Notes under the pieces: generated by a model
The model's input: the letters and a program-made list of their open reading frames with translations, nothing else
Told to the model about the DNA's origin: nothing
Databases searched by the model: none
NCBI RefSeq assembly: GCF_902726645.1
Contig: NZ_CACVAO010000001.1
Span: 248,001 to 312,000 of the forward strand
Length of the DNA: 64,000 bases
Origin: Halobacillus ihumii
GTDB lineage: Bacteria > Bacillota > Bacilli > Bacillales > Halobacillaceae
Direction: 5' to 3'
Translations under genes and position numbers: made by a program
Shown: in pieces, positions 25,764-34,620 of the stretch
How positions within the stretch are numbered: the stretch's first letter is position 1
How the letters are laid out: every line of letters begins with the position of its first letter

Positions 25764-25940
25764 TTTAAACATGTTAGAAAGAACTTTCCTTCTCACATAC
25801 GGCATACTCATAGTTTGCTGAATAAGCCAGTGTCTTAAATAAGGCACAGTTGACAGCACATCGAATGCCTTATAACGATAACGATAAAGCAATGTGCCCA
25901 TAGAGAATACAATAACTATCCATGTCAATACGCGAGTCAT
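25761..25940 (-). CDS. Small membrane protein at the yqgO position
   Basis: A 59-residue protein. One transmembrane helix (about residues 3-18) is followed by a basic amphipathic part that ends MPYVRRKVLSNMFK. It lies between yqgN and gluP, where B. subtilis has the small gene yqgO. I think it is the counterpart, but the resemblance is from gene order and length only. The start is ATG 25940 behind GAGGTGA. Confidence 0.65.
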   Translation of the reverse strand: MTRVLTWIVIVFSMGTLLYRYRYKAFDVLSTVPYLRHWLIQQTMSMPYVRRKVLSNMFK

Positions 25941-26020
25941 TTCCACTCACCTCATTTTCATTTACAATTATTGTGCTCCATATGAGGCGGCATTATTCCT
26001 AAGTAACACTGAAATTCCCA

Positions 26021-26581
26021 CTAAATCGTCAACCATTGCTCTTCAGTTATAATATGTTGAACTGGAATATCAAATCCTTCGAAAGGCAGCTCTCTTGTAA
26101 CTTGTTTTTTAGATACAAGCGAAACCGTCACACCTCTATAATCCGCAAGGAATCGGTCATAAAACCCTCCTCCAAATCCAATTCGATAACCTTTTCGATC
26201 AAAGATTAATCCTGGTACGACCAATAGATCAATTTCTTCCTTCTTGACAGCTTCTGCTTTAGCAGGAGATGGTTCCTGTAAACCGTAATAAACAACTTCC
26301 AATTGTTCATAACTCTGTAAATTATAAAATGTAAGCGTTTTTAATTCGGGATTACATTTAGGCACGACGACTTTCTTTCCTTGCTCCCACGCTTTTTCAA
26401 TGATCGGTTGTGTGGACCATTCATGAGAAAGTGAAACCGTCACGGCAACAACTTCAGCCGAATTCCACAATGATGATTGAAACAGTTGATTATGTATCGA
26501 TATTTCTATATCATTTTTTTCTGCTTCGGTATAAGAACTCAGCAGGGACTTTCCTTTAATTCGCCATTTGTTTTTATTCAT
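26021..26581 (-). CDS. yqgN: 5-formyltetrahydrofolate cyclo-ligase
   Basis: A 186-residue protein of the 5-FTHF cyclo-ligase (MTHFS) family, which uses ATP to turn 5-formyltetrahydrofolate into 5,10-methenyltetrahydrofolate. It shows the N-terminal helix with the conserved K/R residues and the C-terminal signature LLVVPGLIFDRKGYRIGFGGGFYDRFL. It is monocistronic between rpmG and the yqgO-like gene. Functionally it fits the other one-carbon genes of the segment (gcv). Confidence 0.94.
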   Translation of the reverse strand: MNKNKWRIKGKSLLSSYTEAEKNDIEISIHNQLFQSSLWNSAEVVAVTVSLSHEWSTQPIIEKAWEQGKKVVVPKCNPELKTLTFYNLQSYEQLEVVYYGLQEPSPAKAEAVKKEEIDLLVVPGLIFDRKGYRIGFGGGFYDRFLADYRGVTVSLVSKKQVTRELPFEGFDIPVQHIITEEQWLTI

Positions 26582-26602
26582 TTGTTCCCCTTTCTATGGT
26601 AC

Positions 26603-26632
26603 AAAAAAACAGCAGGAAGAATTCCTGCTGTT
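26603..26632 (-). terminator. Terminator of rpmG
   Basis: Stem AACAGCAGGAA with TTCCTGCTGTT, followed on the minus strand by a run of seven T, overlapping the end of rpmG. Confidence 0.85.
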
Positions 26633-26781
26633 TATTTTGTTTCACGATGAAGCGTATATTTGCCTAGTCGCGGGCTGTATTTATTTAGCTCCAGACGCTC
26701 AGGATTGGTACGCTTATTTTTTGTAGTAATATAATTACGGTCACCAGTTTCAGTGCAAGCAAGTGTAATGTTTACACGCAT
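26632..26781 (-). CDS. rpmG: 50S ribosomal protein L33
   Basis: A 49-residue L33, beginning [19 protein letters not shown] and ending [10 protein letters not shown]. This is the zinc-free (C-minus) type, because the CxxC pairs of the zinc ribbon are missing and only one cysteine is present. The promoter TTGAAA (26867-26862), 17 nt, TATTAT (26844-26839) on the minus strand precedes it. B. subtilis has rpmGA at this place. Confidence 0.95.
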   Translation of the reverse strand: MRVNITLACTETGDRNYITTKNKRTNPERLELNKYSPRLGKYTLHRETK

Positions 26782-26838
26782 GATTTATCCCTCCAAACAT
26801 GATTCAATTCAATTCTATGCTAATAATCAGACCTTATA

Positions 26839-26867
26839 ATAATATCAAATGTTTATACAGCTTTCAA
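26839..26867 (-). promoter_or_regulatory. Promoter of rpmG
   Basis: On the minus strand TTGAAA (26867-26862), spacer of 17 nt, TATTAT (26844-26839), about 60 bp before the L33 start codon. Confidence 0.75.
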
Positions 26868-26878
26868 GTACATATTTC

Positions 26879-26924
26879 TTGTTATTCTATGATACATCAT
26901 AGATATCCTTGTCATTCTATGGTA
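26879..26924 (+). promoter_or_regulatory. Direct repeat and palindrome upstream of two-gene membrane operon
   Basis: TTGTTATTCTATGATA (26879-26894) and TTGTCATTCTATGGTA (26909-26924) match at 14 of 16 positions and lie 30 bp apart, about three helical turns. The first copy lies in the perfect palindrome TCTATGAT-AC-ATCATAGA (26886-26903). This is what a repressor or activator operator looks like. The second copy runs into TATAAAT, a plausible -10. The regulator is unknown. Confidence 0.5.
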
Positions 26925-26951
26925 TAAATAAAAGAGTTAGGAGTGAAGAGA

Positions 26952-27320
26952 ATGATCCCAAGTATCATTACACTTGCTTCTGTGGCCCTAATATTATTTA
27001 TTGTGTCATTTTTCATGAATGACCGGCTTAGGGACGTTGAAGATCAAGTAGAACAACTGTCTTTACAGTACATGCAAGAGAGTTATCAAATGAAGAAAAA
27101 GCTGAATGTTCTGGAGGAAGAATTACTTTCCAGTGATTTAACGGAAGAGATTCTAAAGCAATCTCATTCTAATATGCAGAGTCCTCCTTTAATTGCTAAC
27201 ATTCAAAACTTGCATCAATCAGGATATTCTACAGCAGAGATTGCTAAAAAAACTAACCTGAACGAATATGACGTACATTCCATTGTCCTCCAATTTAAAC
27301 ATGAGGGTATTTCCAAATGA
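26952..27320 (+). CDS. Small membrane-anchored protein with coiled coil and HTH-like tail
   Basis: A 122-residue protein. It has an N-terminal transmembrane helix (MIPSIITLASVALILFIVSF), a coiled-coil-like stretch (about residues 25-62, heptads of L, V and M), and a C-terminal segment (GYSTAEIAKKTNLNEYDVHSI) with the look of a helix-turn-helix. I do not recognise the family with confidence; by position it could correspond to B. subtilis yqzC. It overlaps the next gene by 4 bp (ATGA). The start is ATG 26952 behind TTAGGAG. A membrane-tethered DNA-binding role is possible but only inferred. Confidence 0.65.
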   Translation: MIPSIITLASVALILFIVSFFMNDRLRDVEDQVEQLSLQYMQESYQMKKKLNVLEEELLSSDLTEEILKQSHSNMQSPPLIANIQNLHQSGYSTAEIAKKTNLNEYDVHSIVLQFKHEGISK

Positions 27321-27772
27321 AACAGTCCGTACGTTCATTTTCAATTGGATTAATGGCTGCAACTCTTATTTTAAGTATTTTTTACTGGATGGAACCTAAG
27401 GAAATGGCAGGAAAGGCACAACAGCTTTCCGAAGATGATATGATCAGAAAACTCGAGAGTGGTGGATACCATATTTTCACTGATTCACAGCTCGAAGATG
27501 AAAAAAACCAGGTTGGGACAGTGCAGGAAACTACTGTAAAAAAAGATACTCCAGCAGAACCACCTGCAAAAGTGACTTTTGCGATAGAGTCTGGCATGAG
27601 TTCAACTGAGATTAGTCACATGCTTGCTGATGCAGAATTAATTGATGATGTAGAAGCCTTTGACGAATATATGCGCAAGCAAGAACTCAGTCGATACATA
27701 CAAATTGGTGAATATGAAGTTCCACGGGGAATGACAATAGAACAAACTGCTGATATTATTACCTCAAAATAA
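27317..27772 (+). CDS. Membrane-anchored protein with MltG/YceG-like N-domain
   Basis: A 151-residue protein with an N-terminal membrane helix (about residues 6-24). The C-terminal part (from VTFAIESGMSSTEISHMLADAELI to GEYEVPRGMTIEQTADII) resembles the LysM-like lead domain of MltG/YceG endolytic transglycosylases. The catalytic domain of MltG is absent, so it cannot be that enzyme. It may bind peptidoglycan. It is coupled to the gene before it by a 4-bp overlap and followed by a terminator. Position suggests B. subtilis yqzD, without certainty. Confidence 0.65.
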   Translation: MKQSVRSFSIGLMAATLILSIFYWMEPKEMAGKAQQLSEDDMIRKLESGGYHIFTDSQLEDEKNQVGTVQETTVKKDTPAEPPAKVTFAIESGMSSTEISHMLADAELIDDVEAFDEYMRKQELSRYIQIGEYEVPRGMTIEQTADIITSK

Positions 27773-27805
27773 AGGCTGTCTCCTCGGAGTCAGCCTTTAT
27801 TTCTA
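27770..27805. terminator. Terminator between 27317-27772 gene and phoU
   Basis: Stem TAAAGGCTG with CAGCCTTTA around a 12-nt loop, followed by TTTC on the plus strand, between convergent genes. Confidence 0.7.
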
Positions 27806-27825
27806 TCATCGATTACAAGCACTTT

Positions 27826-28482
27826 CTAATTTAAACCGTACGTTTTTCCTTTTACTAAATAGAAGACACTTTCGCCAATATTAGTAATATGATCCGCAAA
27901 TCTCTCAATATAGCGTGCCGTGTATGCCATTTGCATAATGTGCTGGATTTGTTCTGGATTAACTGCTGTAAATTCAAGCAGCTCCCGAACAATTTTTCCA
28001 TAAAGGGCATCGACCTCATCATCCATTTCAGCAAGCTTTTGCGCGAGTGAAATGTCTTCGTGCTCAAATGCTTTAATAGCCAAGTCGACCATATCCATCG
28101 CCAGGACTGCCATTTCTCTCAGTTCAGGATTGATCTTTATTCCATGTTTATCTCCTAAATGGATAGTAGCCTTAGCCACATTTGTAGAATGATCTGCCAT
28201 CCTTTCCAGATCAGACGAAATTTTGATAGCGACAATTAATCGTCGCAGGTCTGTCGCCACAGGTTGTTGCTTAGCAATGGTTAAGATGGCTTCTTCGTTA
28301 ATTTGCTCCTCTTTTGCATCTATAAAAGCATCGTCTTCCATAATCTGTCTAGCTTTATCCACATCCCCCTGATAAAGCACATGGATTGCTGTATCCAGTG
28401 ATTCCTTAACATCAAGGGAAAGCTGTTTAAGTTGGTCTTTTATGCTTAATAATTCCTCGTCAAATTGAGCACGAATCGGCAT
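27826..28482 (-). CDS. phoU: Phosphate transport regulator PhoU
   Basis: A 218-residue PhoU with two tandem three-helix-bundle repeats. Both carry the metal-binding consensus E/D-x-x-x-D (DLERMADHSTN in the first and YIERFADHITN in the second). PhoU restrains the phosphate signalling pathway and phosphate uptake by the Pst transporter. It is the last gene of the pst operon, 27 bp after pstB. Confidence 0.94.
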   Translation of the reverse strand: MPIRAQFDEELLSIKDQLKQLSLDVKESLDTAIHVLYQGDVDKARQIMEDDAFIDAKEEQINEEAILTIAKQQPVATDLRRLIVAIKISSDLERMADHSTNVAKATIHLGDKHGIKINPELREMAVLAMDMVDLAIKAFEHEDISLAQKLAEMDDEVDALYGKIVRELLEFTAVNPEQIQHIMQMAYTARYIERFADHITNIGESVFYLVKGKTYGLN

Positions 28483-28509
28483 TCAAACCCCTGCCTTCCT
28501 TATAGTTTT

Positions 28510-29361
28510 TTAACCAAAACGACCTGTAATATAGTCTTCCGTCCGCTTATCACTTGGATTTTGGAACAATTCATCCGTTTCAGCAAATTCGATTAACTCA
28601 CCATTTAGAAAAAAGGCTGTTTTATCTGAAATACGTGCTGCTTGCTGCATATTGTGGGTTACAATAACAATACTGTACTTTTTCTTAAGTTCTTGTACAA
28701 GCTCTTCTACTTTTAAAGTCGAAATCGGATCCAGCGCTGAAGTCGGCTCATCCATTAAAATCACATCAGGCTCTACCGCTAAAGCACGAGCAATACAAAC
28801 GCGCTGTTGCTGCCCGCCTGACAAGCCATAGGCATTTTCGTCTAAACGATCTTTCAGCTCATCCCAGATCGCAGCATCTCTTAAACTCTTCTCCACAATT
28901 TCATCAAGTATTGCTTTTTTCTTAATCCCATGCACACGTGGTCCATAGGCCACGTTATCATAAACGGATTTCGGAAATGGGTTGGGTTTTTGAAAGACCA
29001 TCCCTACCTTTGCACGTAGCTCTTCTACATGAAATTTATCCTCATAGATATTCTTATCACGATATTTTATGGTTCCTGAAGTTTTGACAATAGGAATCAT
29101 TTCCACCATTCGATTCAGGGCCTTTAAATAAGTCGATTTACCACAGCCGGAAGGGCCAATAATAGCCGTAACCCTTTTTTCCGGAATTTCCATATTGATT
29201 TTATATAATGCCTGATCAGAACCGTACCACAAGTTTAAGTCCGATACTTGAAAGACTTTGCTCTCTTCCTCAACTGTTTTCTTTTGATGGTCGCCCTTCG
29301 TCCGGTTTTCGACGCTTGTAGTAGTTTTCATGTCTTTTCTTTCATCCAATTTAACTGTCAT
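28510..29361 (-). CDS. pstB: Phosphate ABC transporter ATP-binding protein
   Basis: A 283-residue ABC ATPase for phosphate uptake. It contains Walker [10 protein letters not shown], the Q-loop in [13 protein letters not shown], the signature LSGGQQQRV, Walker [14 protein letters not shown] and the switch His in THNMQQ. The N-terminus is longer than usual by about 30 polar residues before [11 protein letters not shown]. The start is ATG 29361 behind GGAGGG. Only one pstB is present, whereas B. subtilis has two. Confidence 0.96.
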   Translation of the reverse strand: MTVKLDERKDMKTTTSVENRTKGDHQKKTVEEESKVFQVSDLNLWYGSDQALYKINMEIPEKRVTAIIGPSGCGKSTYLKALNRMVEMIPIVKTSGTIKYRDKNIYEDKFHVEELRAKVGMVFQKPNPFPKSVYDNVAYGPRVHGIKKKAILDEIVEKSLRDAAIWDELKDRLDENAYGLSGGQQQRVCIARALAVEPDVILMDEPTSALDPISTLKVEELVQELKKKYSIVIVTHNMQQAARISDKTAFFLNGELIEFAETDELFQNPSDKRTEDYITGRFG

Positions 29362-29383
29362 TTGAAACCCTCCACATCAAAAT

Positions 29384-30262
29384 TTATAGGCGTTTCTGAA
29401 ATTTATTTCTAATACCTACTGCAATAGCGTTCATCATCAACAACACAACGAGCAATACGATAATCCCAGCTGCTGCCACATACTGCCACTCTTCCTGTGG
29501 TCTACCTGTCCAGTTATATATTTGAATCGGCATGACCGTGTATTTTGAAAGTAAGGAATCTGGTAACGTATAAATAGCCGTGGCAGCGCCAACGATAATT
29601 AGTGGAGCTGTTTCACCTATTGCTCTGGAAAGTGCGATAATCGTCCCGGTTAGCATACCAGGAAGAGCAGCAGGAAGAATAATCCGGGCAATGGTTTGCC
29701 ACTTCGATGCTCCCATACCATAAGATGCTTCTCTCAATTCGTTTGGTACTGAACGGACAGCCTCTTGTGAAGCCACTACGATAACGGGCAAGATCAATAA
29801 GGCCATCGTCAACCCGCCTGCCAATAATCGGTAACCAATACTGAACATATAAACGAAAAATGTTAAGCCTAACAAACCAAATACAATGGAAGGAACCCCA
29901 GCTAGGTTTTGAATATTTGCCCGTATAAATTCGGTGAATTTATTTTTAGGCGCATATTCTTCTAGATAAATTGCTGTAGCCACTCCAATGGTGACGGCAA
30001 TAGCAGCTACAATTACCATTAACATAATTGATCCAACTAGTCCTGCCCATATCCCTGCCTCTTCAGGAAATGGAGCCGGGAAACTCGTAATGTAATCCCA
30101 GCTCAAGTATCCAATTCCTTGATTCAAGACTCTATAGAGAAGTAAGGCTAGAAAAATCAGTCCAATCAATGTAGCTGCGAAAAATCCCGTTTTCATTATG
30201 GCATTGAGCCACAATCTCTTCTTTACCTTTCGATTTATTGGTCGTTCCTTGTGCTCAAGCAT
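29384..30262 (-). CDS. pstA: Phosphate ABC transporter permease PstA
   Basis: A 292-residue permease with about six transmembrane helices. The conserved EAA loop is in EASYGMGASKWQTIARIILPAALPGM. It forms the membrane channel together with PstC. It overlaps pstC by one base and lies 22 bp before pstB. Confidence 0.95.
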   Translation of the reverse strand: MLEHKERPINRKVKKRLWLNAIMKTGFFAATLIGLIFLALLLYRVLNQGIGYLSWDYITSFPAPFPEEAGIWAGLVGSIMLMVIVAAIAVTIGVATAIYLEEYAPKNKFTEFIRANIQNLAGVPSIVFGLLGLTFFVYMFSIGYRLLAGGLTMALLILPVIVVASQEAVRSVPNELREASYGMGASKWQTIARIILPAALPGMLTGTIIALSRAIGETAPLIIVGAATAIYTLPDSLLSKYTVMPIQIYNWTGRPQEEWQYVAAAGIIVLLVVLLMMNAIAVGIRNKFQKRL

Positions 30263-31209
30263 TAGTATTCCTCCCTATACTTACGTGAAATATATTGTGA
30301 TAACAAGTTCATTAATAGAGTGAAAACAAACAGTGTTATCCCGACAGCATATAAACTGTAGTAAATCGTCGATCCGTAAGTTGTATCCCCAGTAGCTGCC
30401 TGTACAATAAAAGCTGTCATGGACTGGATCGACTCTGTCGGATTAAACGTAAGGTTAGGTGTTGCTCCAGCGGCAATCGTAACAATCATCGTTTCACCAA
30501 TTGCACGGGAAACAGCTAATACTATCGAGGAAATAATGCCGGAAAGCGCTGCAGGAAGAACGACCTTGGTGACTACCTCAAACCTAGTAGAACCAACACC
30601 ATAGGCTCCTTCCCGTAAGCTATTCGGTACAGAGTTCATAGCATCTTCTGATAAAGACGCTACCATTGGAACGATCATGATTCCGACAACAATTCCTGCA
30701 CTTAGAGCGTTAAAGATACCCAAGCCCGGAATGAATGATTGAAGAATAGGTGTTACGAAAGTCAGAGCGAAAAAACCATAAACGACTGTAGGAATTCCCG
30801 CTAACACTTCTAAAATTGGCTTAATCGTTCTTCTAACACGATCACTGGCATATTCACTCAAGAAAATAGCCGCCATCAAGCCTATTGGCACGGCCACAAT
30901 TGTAGCAATAGCTGTGATCAGCAGGGTGCCTCCAATTAAAGGCGCCACCCCAAACTCGCCTGTCCATGGGGACCAGTTGGTACCCGTATAGAACTGAACG
31001 ATATTGACCTCGGAAAAAAATCCGATTGATTCTCTTAATAACGTAAACAGAATCCCGACCGTAGTTAGGATACTTACACATGCACATAATAATAAAAAGA
31101 CGGGGATGACTTTCTCAAACCTGTTTGCAAAACTTTTTCTCTGTCTTTTCTGTTCAATTAATTGCTGAACGTTTAGTTCTGTTCCCTCAGACTGCAAAAG
31201 TTTATCCAT
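30262..31209 (-). CDS. pstC: Phosphate ABC transporter permease PstC
   Basis: A 315-residue permease with six transmembrane helices and an EAA loop (REGAYGVGSTRFEVVTKVVLP). The start is taken at ATG 31209, 7 nt behind AAAGGAG. The frame extends upstream to 31263, but that part lacks a site. A polar N-terminal stretch (about 35 residues) precedes the first helix. Confidence 0.95.
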   Translation of the reverse strand: MDKLLQSEGTELNVQQLIEQKRQRKSFANRFEKVIPVFLLLCACVSILTTVGILFTLLRESIGFFSEVNIVQFYTGTNWSPWTGEFGVAPLIGGTLLITAIATIVAVPIGLMAAIFLSEYASDRVRRTIKPILEVLAGIPTVVYGFFALTFVTPILQSFIPGLGIFNALSAGIVVGIMIVPMVASLSEDAMNSVPNSLREGAYGVGSTRFEVVTKVVLPAALSGIISSIVLAVSRAIGETMIVTIAAGATPNLTFNPTESIQSMTAFIVQAATGDTTYGSTIYYSLYAVGITLFVFTLLMNLLSQYISRKYREEY

Positions 31210-31288
31210 CGGTAAACTCCTTTCATCCATAACCGGAGGTGAGACGATTATGTTTCGCCTCACCTCAACTGAAAATTTTCTGTTCTAT

Positions 31289-32266
31289 CTACTTTTCAGA
31301 AGCCCACTTCTTCACTTGTTCAAGCTGTTCCTTGTAACGTTCCTCTGGAAGAGCAACATATCCTACCTGTTTAGCTGCTTCACCCGCATTCTTAAGGGTG
31401 AATGTAACGAAATCAAGTACCTGCGGCTTCGTCTTAAGAGACTCTACATTTACGTACGTGTAAAGAGGACGAGACAGTGGGGTGTACTTTCCACTCTGAA
31501 TGGTTTCATTCGTTGGTTTAACAGGGTCCCCTTCTCCATTATCAATACCTAAAGCTTTAAGTTTGTCTTTATTTTCTGCAAAGTATGCATAACCGAAAAA
31601 TCCAATCGCATACGGATCATTAGCGATTCCGCGAACGAGCACATTATCATCTTCGGATAATGTCGTATTCTCGCCTTCCTTCAACGGCTGTTCTTCTAGG
31701 ATAACTTCGTTAAAATAATCAAATGTGCCTGAATCATGCCCAGGGCTAAAGATTTTAATTGTTTTATCAGGCCATTCCGGATTAATATCTGACCACTTTG
31801 TAGCCACGGAAGACTCTAAGAAAATCTTTCTTAATTGCTCTAGTGTAAGGTTTTTCACAAAATCATTCTGTTGACTAACAACTACCGTGATACCATCTTT
31901 AGCTATCTCAAGAGGTTCTAGTTTGATACCATTTTCCTCCGCTATAGCTTGTTCTTCTGGTTTAATCTCTCGTGAAGCATTAGTTAAATCAACTTCACCG
32001 CGAGTAGCCTTTTTGAATCCTCCACCGGTCCCTGAAGCGTTAACGGTTGGTGACGTTTCGGGATGCTCCTTTTGGTATTGATACGTTAATGCTTCCATGA
32101 TAGGAAAGACTGTAGAAGATCCGTCGATTGTAATCGGTCCAGATACTGTTGATCCCTCGCCGGAACTACTTTCACCATTTGCACTGTCCTCAGATCCACA
32201 TGCTGCCAGCGCTCCAATAATCAAAACAAAAGCTGCTAACAATGCTGCCTGTTTAATTCTTTTCAT
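31289..32266 (-). CDS. pstS: Phosphate-binding lipoprotein PstS
   Basis: A 325-residue lipoprotein that captures phosphate outside the membrane. The signal peptide MKRIKQAALLAAFVLIIGAL ends in the lipobox LAAC, so Cys23 is acylated. The mature protein has phosphate-binding signatures of the PstS family (TIDGSSTVFPIMEAL, SGTGGGFKKATRGEVDLTNAS). It opens the pst operon and is preceded by a Pho box. Confidence 0.95.
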   Translation of the reverse strand: MKRIKQAALLAAFVLIIGALAACGSEDSANGESSSGEGSTVSGPITIDGSSTVFPIMEALTYQYQKEHPETSPTVNASGTGGGFKKATRGEVDLTNASREIKPEEQAIAEENGIKLEPLEIAKDGITVVVSQQNDFVKNLTLEQLRKIFLESSVATKWSDINPEWPDKTIKIFSPGHDSGTFDYFNEVILEEQPLKEGENTTLSEDDNVLVRGIANDPYAIGFFGYAYFAENKDKLKALGIDNGEGDPVKPTNETIQSGKYTPLSRPLYTYVNVESLKTKPQVLDFVTFTLKNAGEAAKQVGYVALPEERYKEQLEQVKKWASEK

Positions 32267-32342
32267 TTCTTCTCCCCCTAGTCATTCTGAAATGATATGG
32301 AGCCAGCTTAACCAGCTCTCACTTTGTATACTAGGACTATAT

Positions 32343-32381
32343 ATTTAAGGCGATATGAAATGGATGTTAAGGTTTTGTAAA
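32343..32381 (-). promoter_or_regulatory. Pho box (PhoP binding site) of the pst operon
   Basis: On the minus strand four hexamers, TTTACA (32381-32376), TTAACA (32370-32365), TTCATA (32359-32354) and TTAAAT (32348-32343), lie at an exact 11-bp period. This is the known architecture of PhoP boxes (TT-A/T/C-ACA repeats with 5-bp spacers) in Bacillus. The pstS start is about 77 bp downstream. Phosphate starvation control through PhoPR is therefore very likely. Confidence 0.85.
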
Positions 32382-32399
32382 TTAGTGCAGAAAATTGTA

Positions 32400-32429
32400 T
32401 AAAAAAATGATGCACAAATGTGCATCATT
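32400..32429 (-). terminator. Terminator of pbpA
   Basis: Perfect 11-bp stem AATGATGCACA with TGTGCATCATT, a 2-nt loop, and a run of T on the minus strand, overlapping the pbpA stop codon. Confidence 0.85.
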
Positions 32430-34527
32430 CCTTTTCTTGCGAAAGAAGGTTTTTATCAATTCCCTCTTCGGCCCGTTGCTCTTTTATTTCAAAATAAGCA
32501 TCTAAAATCCTTCGTCCAATTTTATAGTTAATCGGAGTGTTTGCTTCATTACCGACATATGGAACCATGACAGAAAATGCGACTTCCGGATCATTGTAAG
32601 GAGCATAACCTACCAGAGCTAAGTTTTCTGTATTTACTACCTTCGTATCTTCTCCCCCATTAATGGGAATATATTTAGCCGTTTCGGCAGTTCCTGATTT
32701 ACCGGCTGCATTGTAATCAACATTACGAAAATGACTATAAGCTGTTCCACCAGGAAGAAATACTTCTCTAAACCCTCGCTGGACACGTCCAATATTATCC
32801 TCGTTCATTTCGAGCGTATTTAATACAGTAGGATCGTATTCTTTATAAATTTCTCCTAAGCCTTCGCCGACACGGCTAGGGTTGTGTATTTCACTGACTA
32901 ATCGCGGCTTTAAGCGTTTGCCGCCATTGGCGATTGTTGATACATACTGATTAAGCTGCATAGCTGTATAGGTGCTATACTGTCCGATTGCAAAGTCAAG
33001 AATGTTACCAGGACCGGGATTATCGCCTTTAAATCCAGTCGCTTCAAACGGAAGATCTATCCCTGTTTCTACACCTAATCCAAATTGCTGGAAGTTATAT
33101 AAAAACGTCTGGAACGTATCATCCTGCAAGTCTAAAGGGGCATTTCTCTCATAGTGAGCGCCGCCCAACCAAATAGCAATAAAAAACATATACACGTTGG
33201 AAGACTCTTTTAAAGCAGATAAATAATTTACAGGTCCAAGTGTAGAATAAGAACTCTTCTCGTCTGTTCCTTTAATTTTTAATGGACGGTCATAAACGGT
33301 TGTGGAAGGTGAGATAACACCTTCGTTAAAACCAGTCAGCACCGTCGCTCCTTTGACCGTTGAACCGGGAGCGTAGGCATTATAGACAGCCATATGTGAC
33401 CAATCCGATACCAATTCTTCACCGGCTTCACGGTCATGATTGTAATGCTGGCCGGAAATAGCGAGAATTTCTCCTGTCATCGGGTCAGACATGACAACAA
33501 TGGCATTTTCTAAGTATCGATTTTCATAGGGAGCCTGCTGAACAGCTGAAATTAGCTCTTCTTTTACGATCTGATCTACTTTACGCTGCAGCTCCATATC
33601 AATAGTCAACACAAGATCTTTCCCGCGGGATCCTTGTCTGACTACTTTAGAGTCAACAATATTATTACTGCTGTCAGTCGTGTATTGTACCTTTTCTTTT
33701 ACACCGCGAAGCACTTCTTCATACTGTTGTTCAAGACCACTGACTCCTACTCGGTCATTTCTACTATAATCCAGTGACATGTAATATTCTAACCGTTCGC
33801 GAGGAACTCCTTGTTCTCGACTGGTGATGTCCCCTACATAATTTTTAAATGTATTGCCAAACGGATACTCTCTTTCCCAATCAGAAGTCACATTAATGCC
33901 CGGAAGTTCTGACAGATGCTCCGCCACAGTCGAATATTCTTTTTGAGAAATATTTTCATTTTTTATAACATGAGGAGCTAAAGCATAGGCCTTATCCAAT
34001 TCCTTTTTAATCGCAATAATTTCTTTCGTTTGATCATCGTAAGAGTTTACTTCTTCTTCTTTTATACTGTCTAACTGAAGTTGATACACTTCTCCATTAT
34101 CAAGTCCTTTTGCTTCTTCTTCCGTTACTCGTTTGCGTATCTCTTCTTCATTTTCCAGAAAAAAGTACTCTTTTAAATCGCGTGTAGTCAATACATCTTC
34201 AAATTCCATATCCATGTATTTTGCTAGCTTTTTCGCAAGCTTTAGTTTGTCTTCAGACTGAACACCTTTCGGCGGTGTATATGTAATCGAATAGAGTGGT
34301 TCATTTACGACAATTGGCCGGCCAAAACGGTCATACATTTCTCCCCTAGGTACTGGAATCGTAGTCGTTGTGTTTTCCGTGCGATTAACTTTTTCTTGTG
34401 CTGCTTCCCCCGTTAGTATTTGAACAACTCCAAGCTGTAGTATTAAAGTAGCAAATAATAAGAAAACAACAAAAAAGATAATATTTAAACGGAAAGGGAC
34501 ATGTGATTTTTTCTTTTTCTTCCCCAT
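32425..34527 (-). CDS. pbpA: Penicillin-binding protein 2A, transpeptidase
   Basis: A 700-residue class B penicillin-binding protein. It has a basic cytoplasmic tip (GKKKKKSHVPF), one transmembrane helix (about residues 12-35), a dimerisation domain, and a transpeptidase domain with SxxK (APGSTVKGA), SxN (SSNVY) and KTGT-like KSGTAET. It cross-links peptidoglycan in side-wall elongation, like the B. subtilis PBP2A from the same position (yqgF). The length is normal. It has its own terminator. Confidence 0.94.
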   Translation of the reverse strand: MGKKKKKSHVPFRLNIIFFVVFLLFATLILQLGVVQILTGEAAQEKVNRTENTTTTIPVPRGEMYDRFGRPIVVNEPLYSITYTPPKGVQSEDKLKLAKKLAKYMDMEFEDVLTTRDLKEYFFLENEEEIRKRVTEEEAKGLDNGEVYQLQLDSIKEEEVNSYDDQTKEIIAIKKELDKAYALAPHVIKNENISQKEYSTVAEHLSELPGINVTSDWEREYPFGNTFKNYVGDITSREQGVPRERLEYYMSLDYSRNDRVGVSGLEQQYEEVLRGVKEKVQYTTDSSNNIVDSKVVRQGSRGKDLVLTIDMELQRKVDQIVKEELISAVQQAPYENRYLENAIVVMSDPMTGEILAISGQHYNHDREAGEELVSDWSHMAVYNAYAPGSTVKGATVLTGFNEGVISPSTTVYDRPLKIKGTDEKSSYSTLGPVNYLSALKESSNVYMFFIAIWLGGAHYERNAPLDLQDDTFQTFLYNFQQFGLGVETGIDLPFEATGFKGDNPGPGNILDFAIGQYSTYTAMQLNQYVSTIANGGKRLKPRLVSEIHNPSRVGEGLGEIYKEYDPTVLNTLEMNEDNIGRVQRGFREVFLPGGTAYSHFRNVDYNAAGKSGTAETAKYIPINGGEDTKVVNTENLALVGYAPYNDPEVAFSVMVPYVGNEANTPINYKIGRRILDAYFEIKEQRAEEGIDKNLLSQEKE

Positions 34528-34620
34528 ATTTGTATTCCTCTCCCCTTACTAACAATGTTCCATATTATAGTATATCACTTATACCTGCACCAGAATAGTC
34601 GAAGCAAGGAAGAAAAAGTT

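Noticed and set aside
31250..31552. 100-codon plus-strand frame
   Set aside because: It is antisense to pstS; composition and lack of a start site mark it as a shadow frame.
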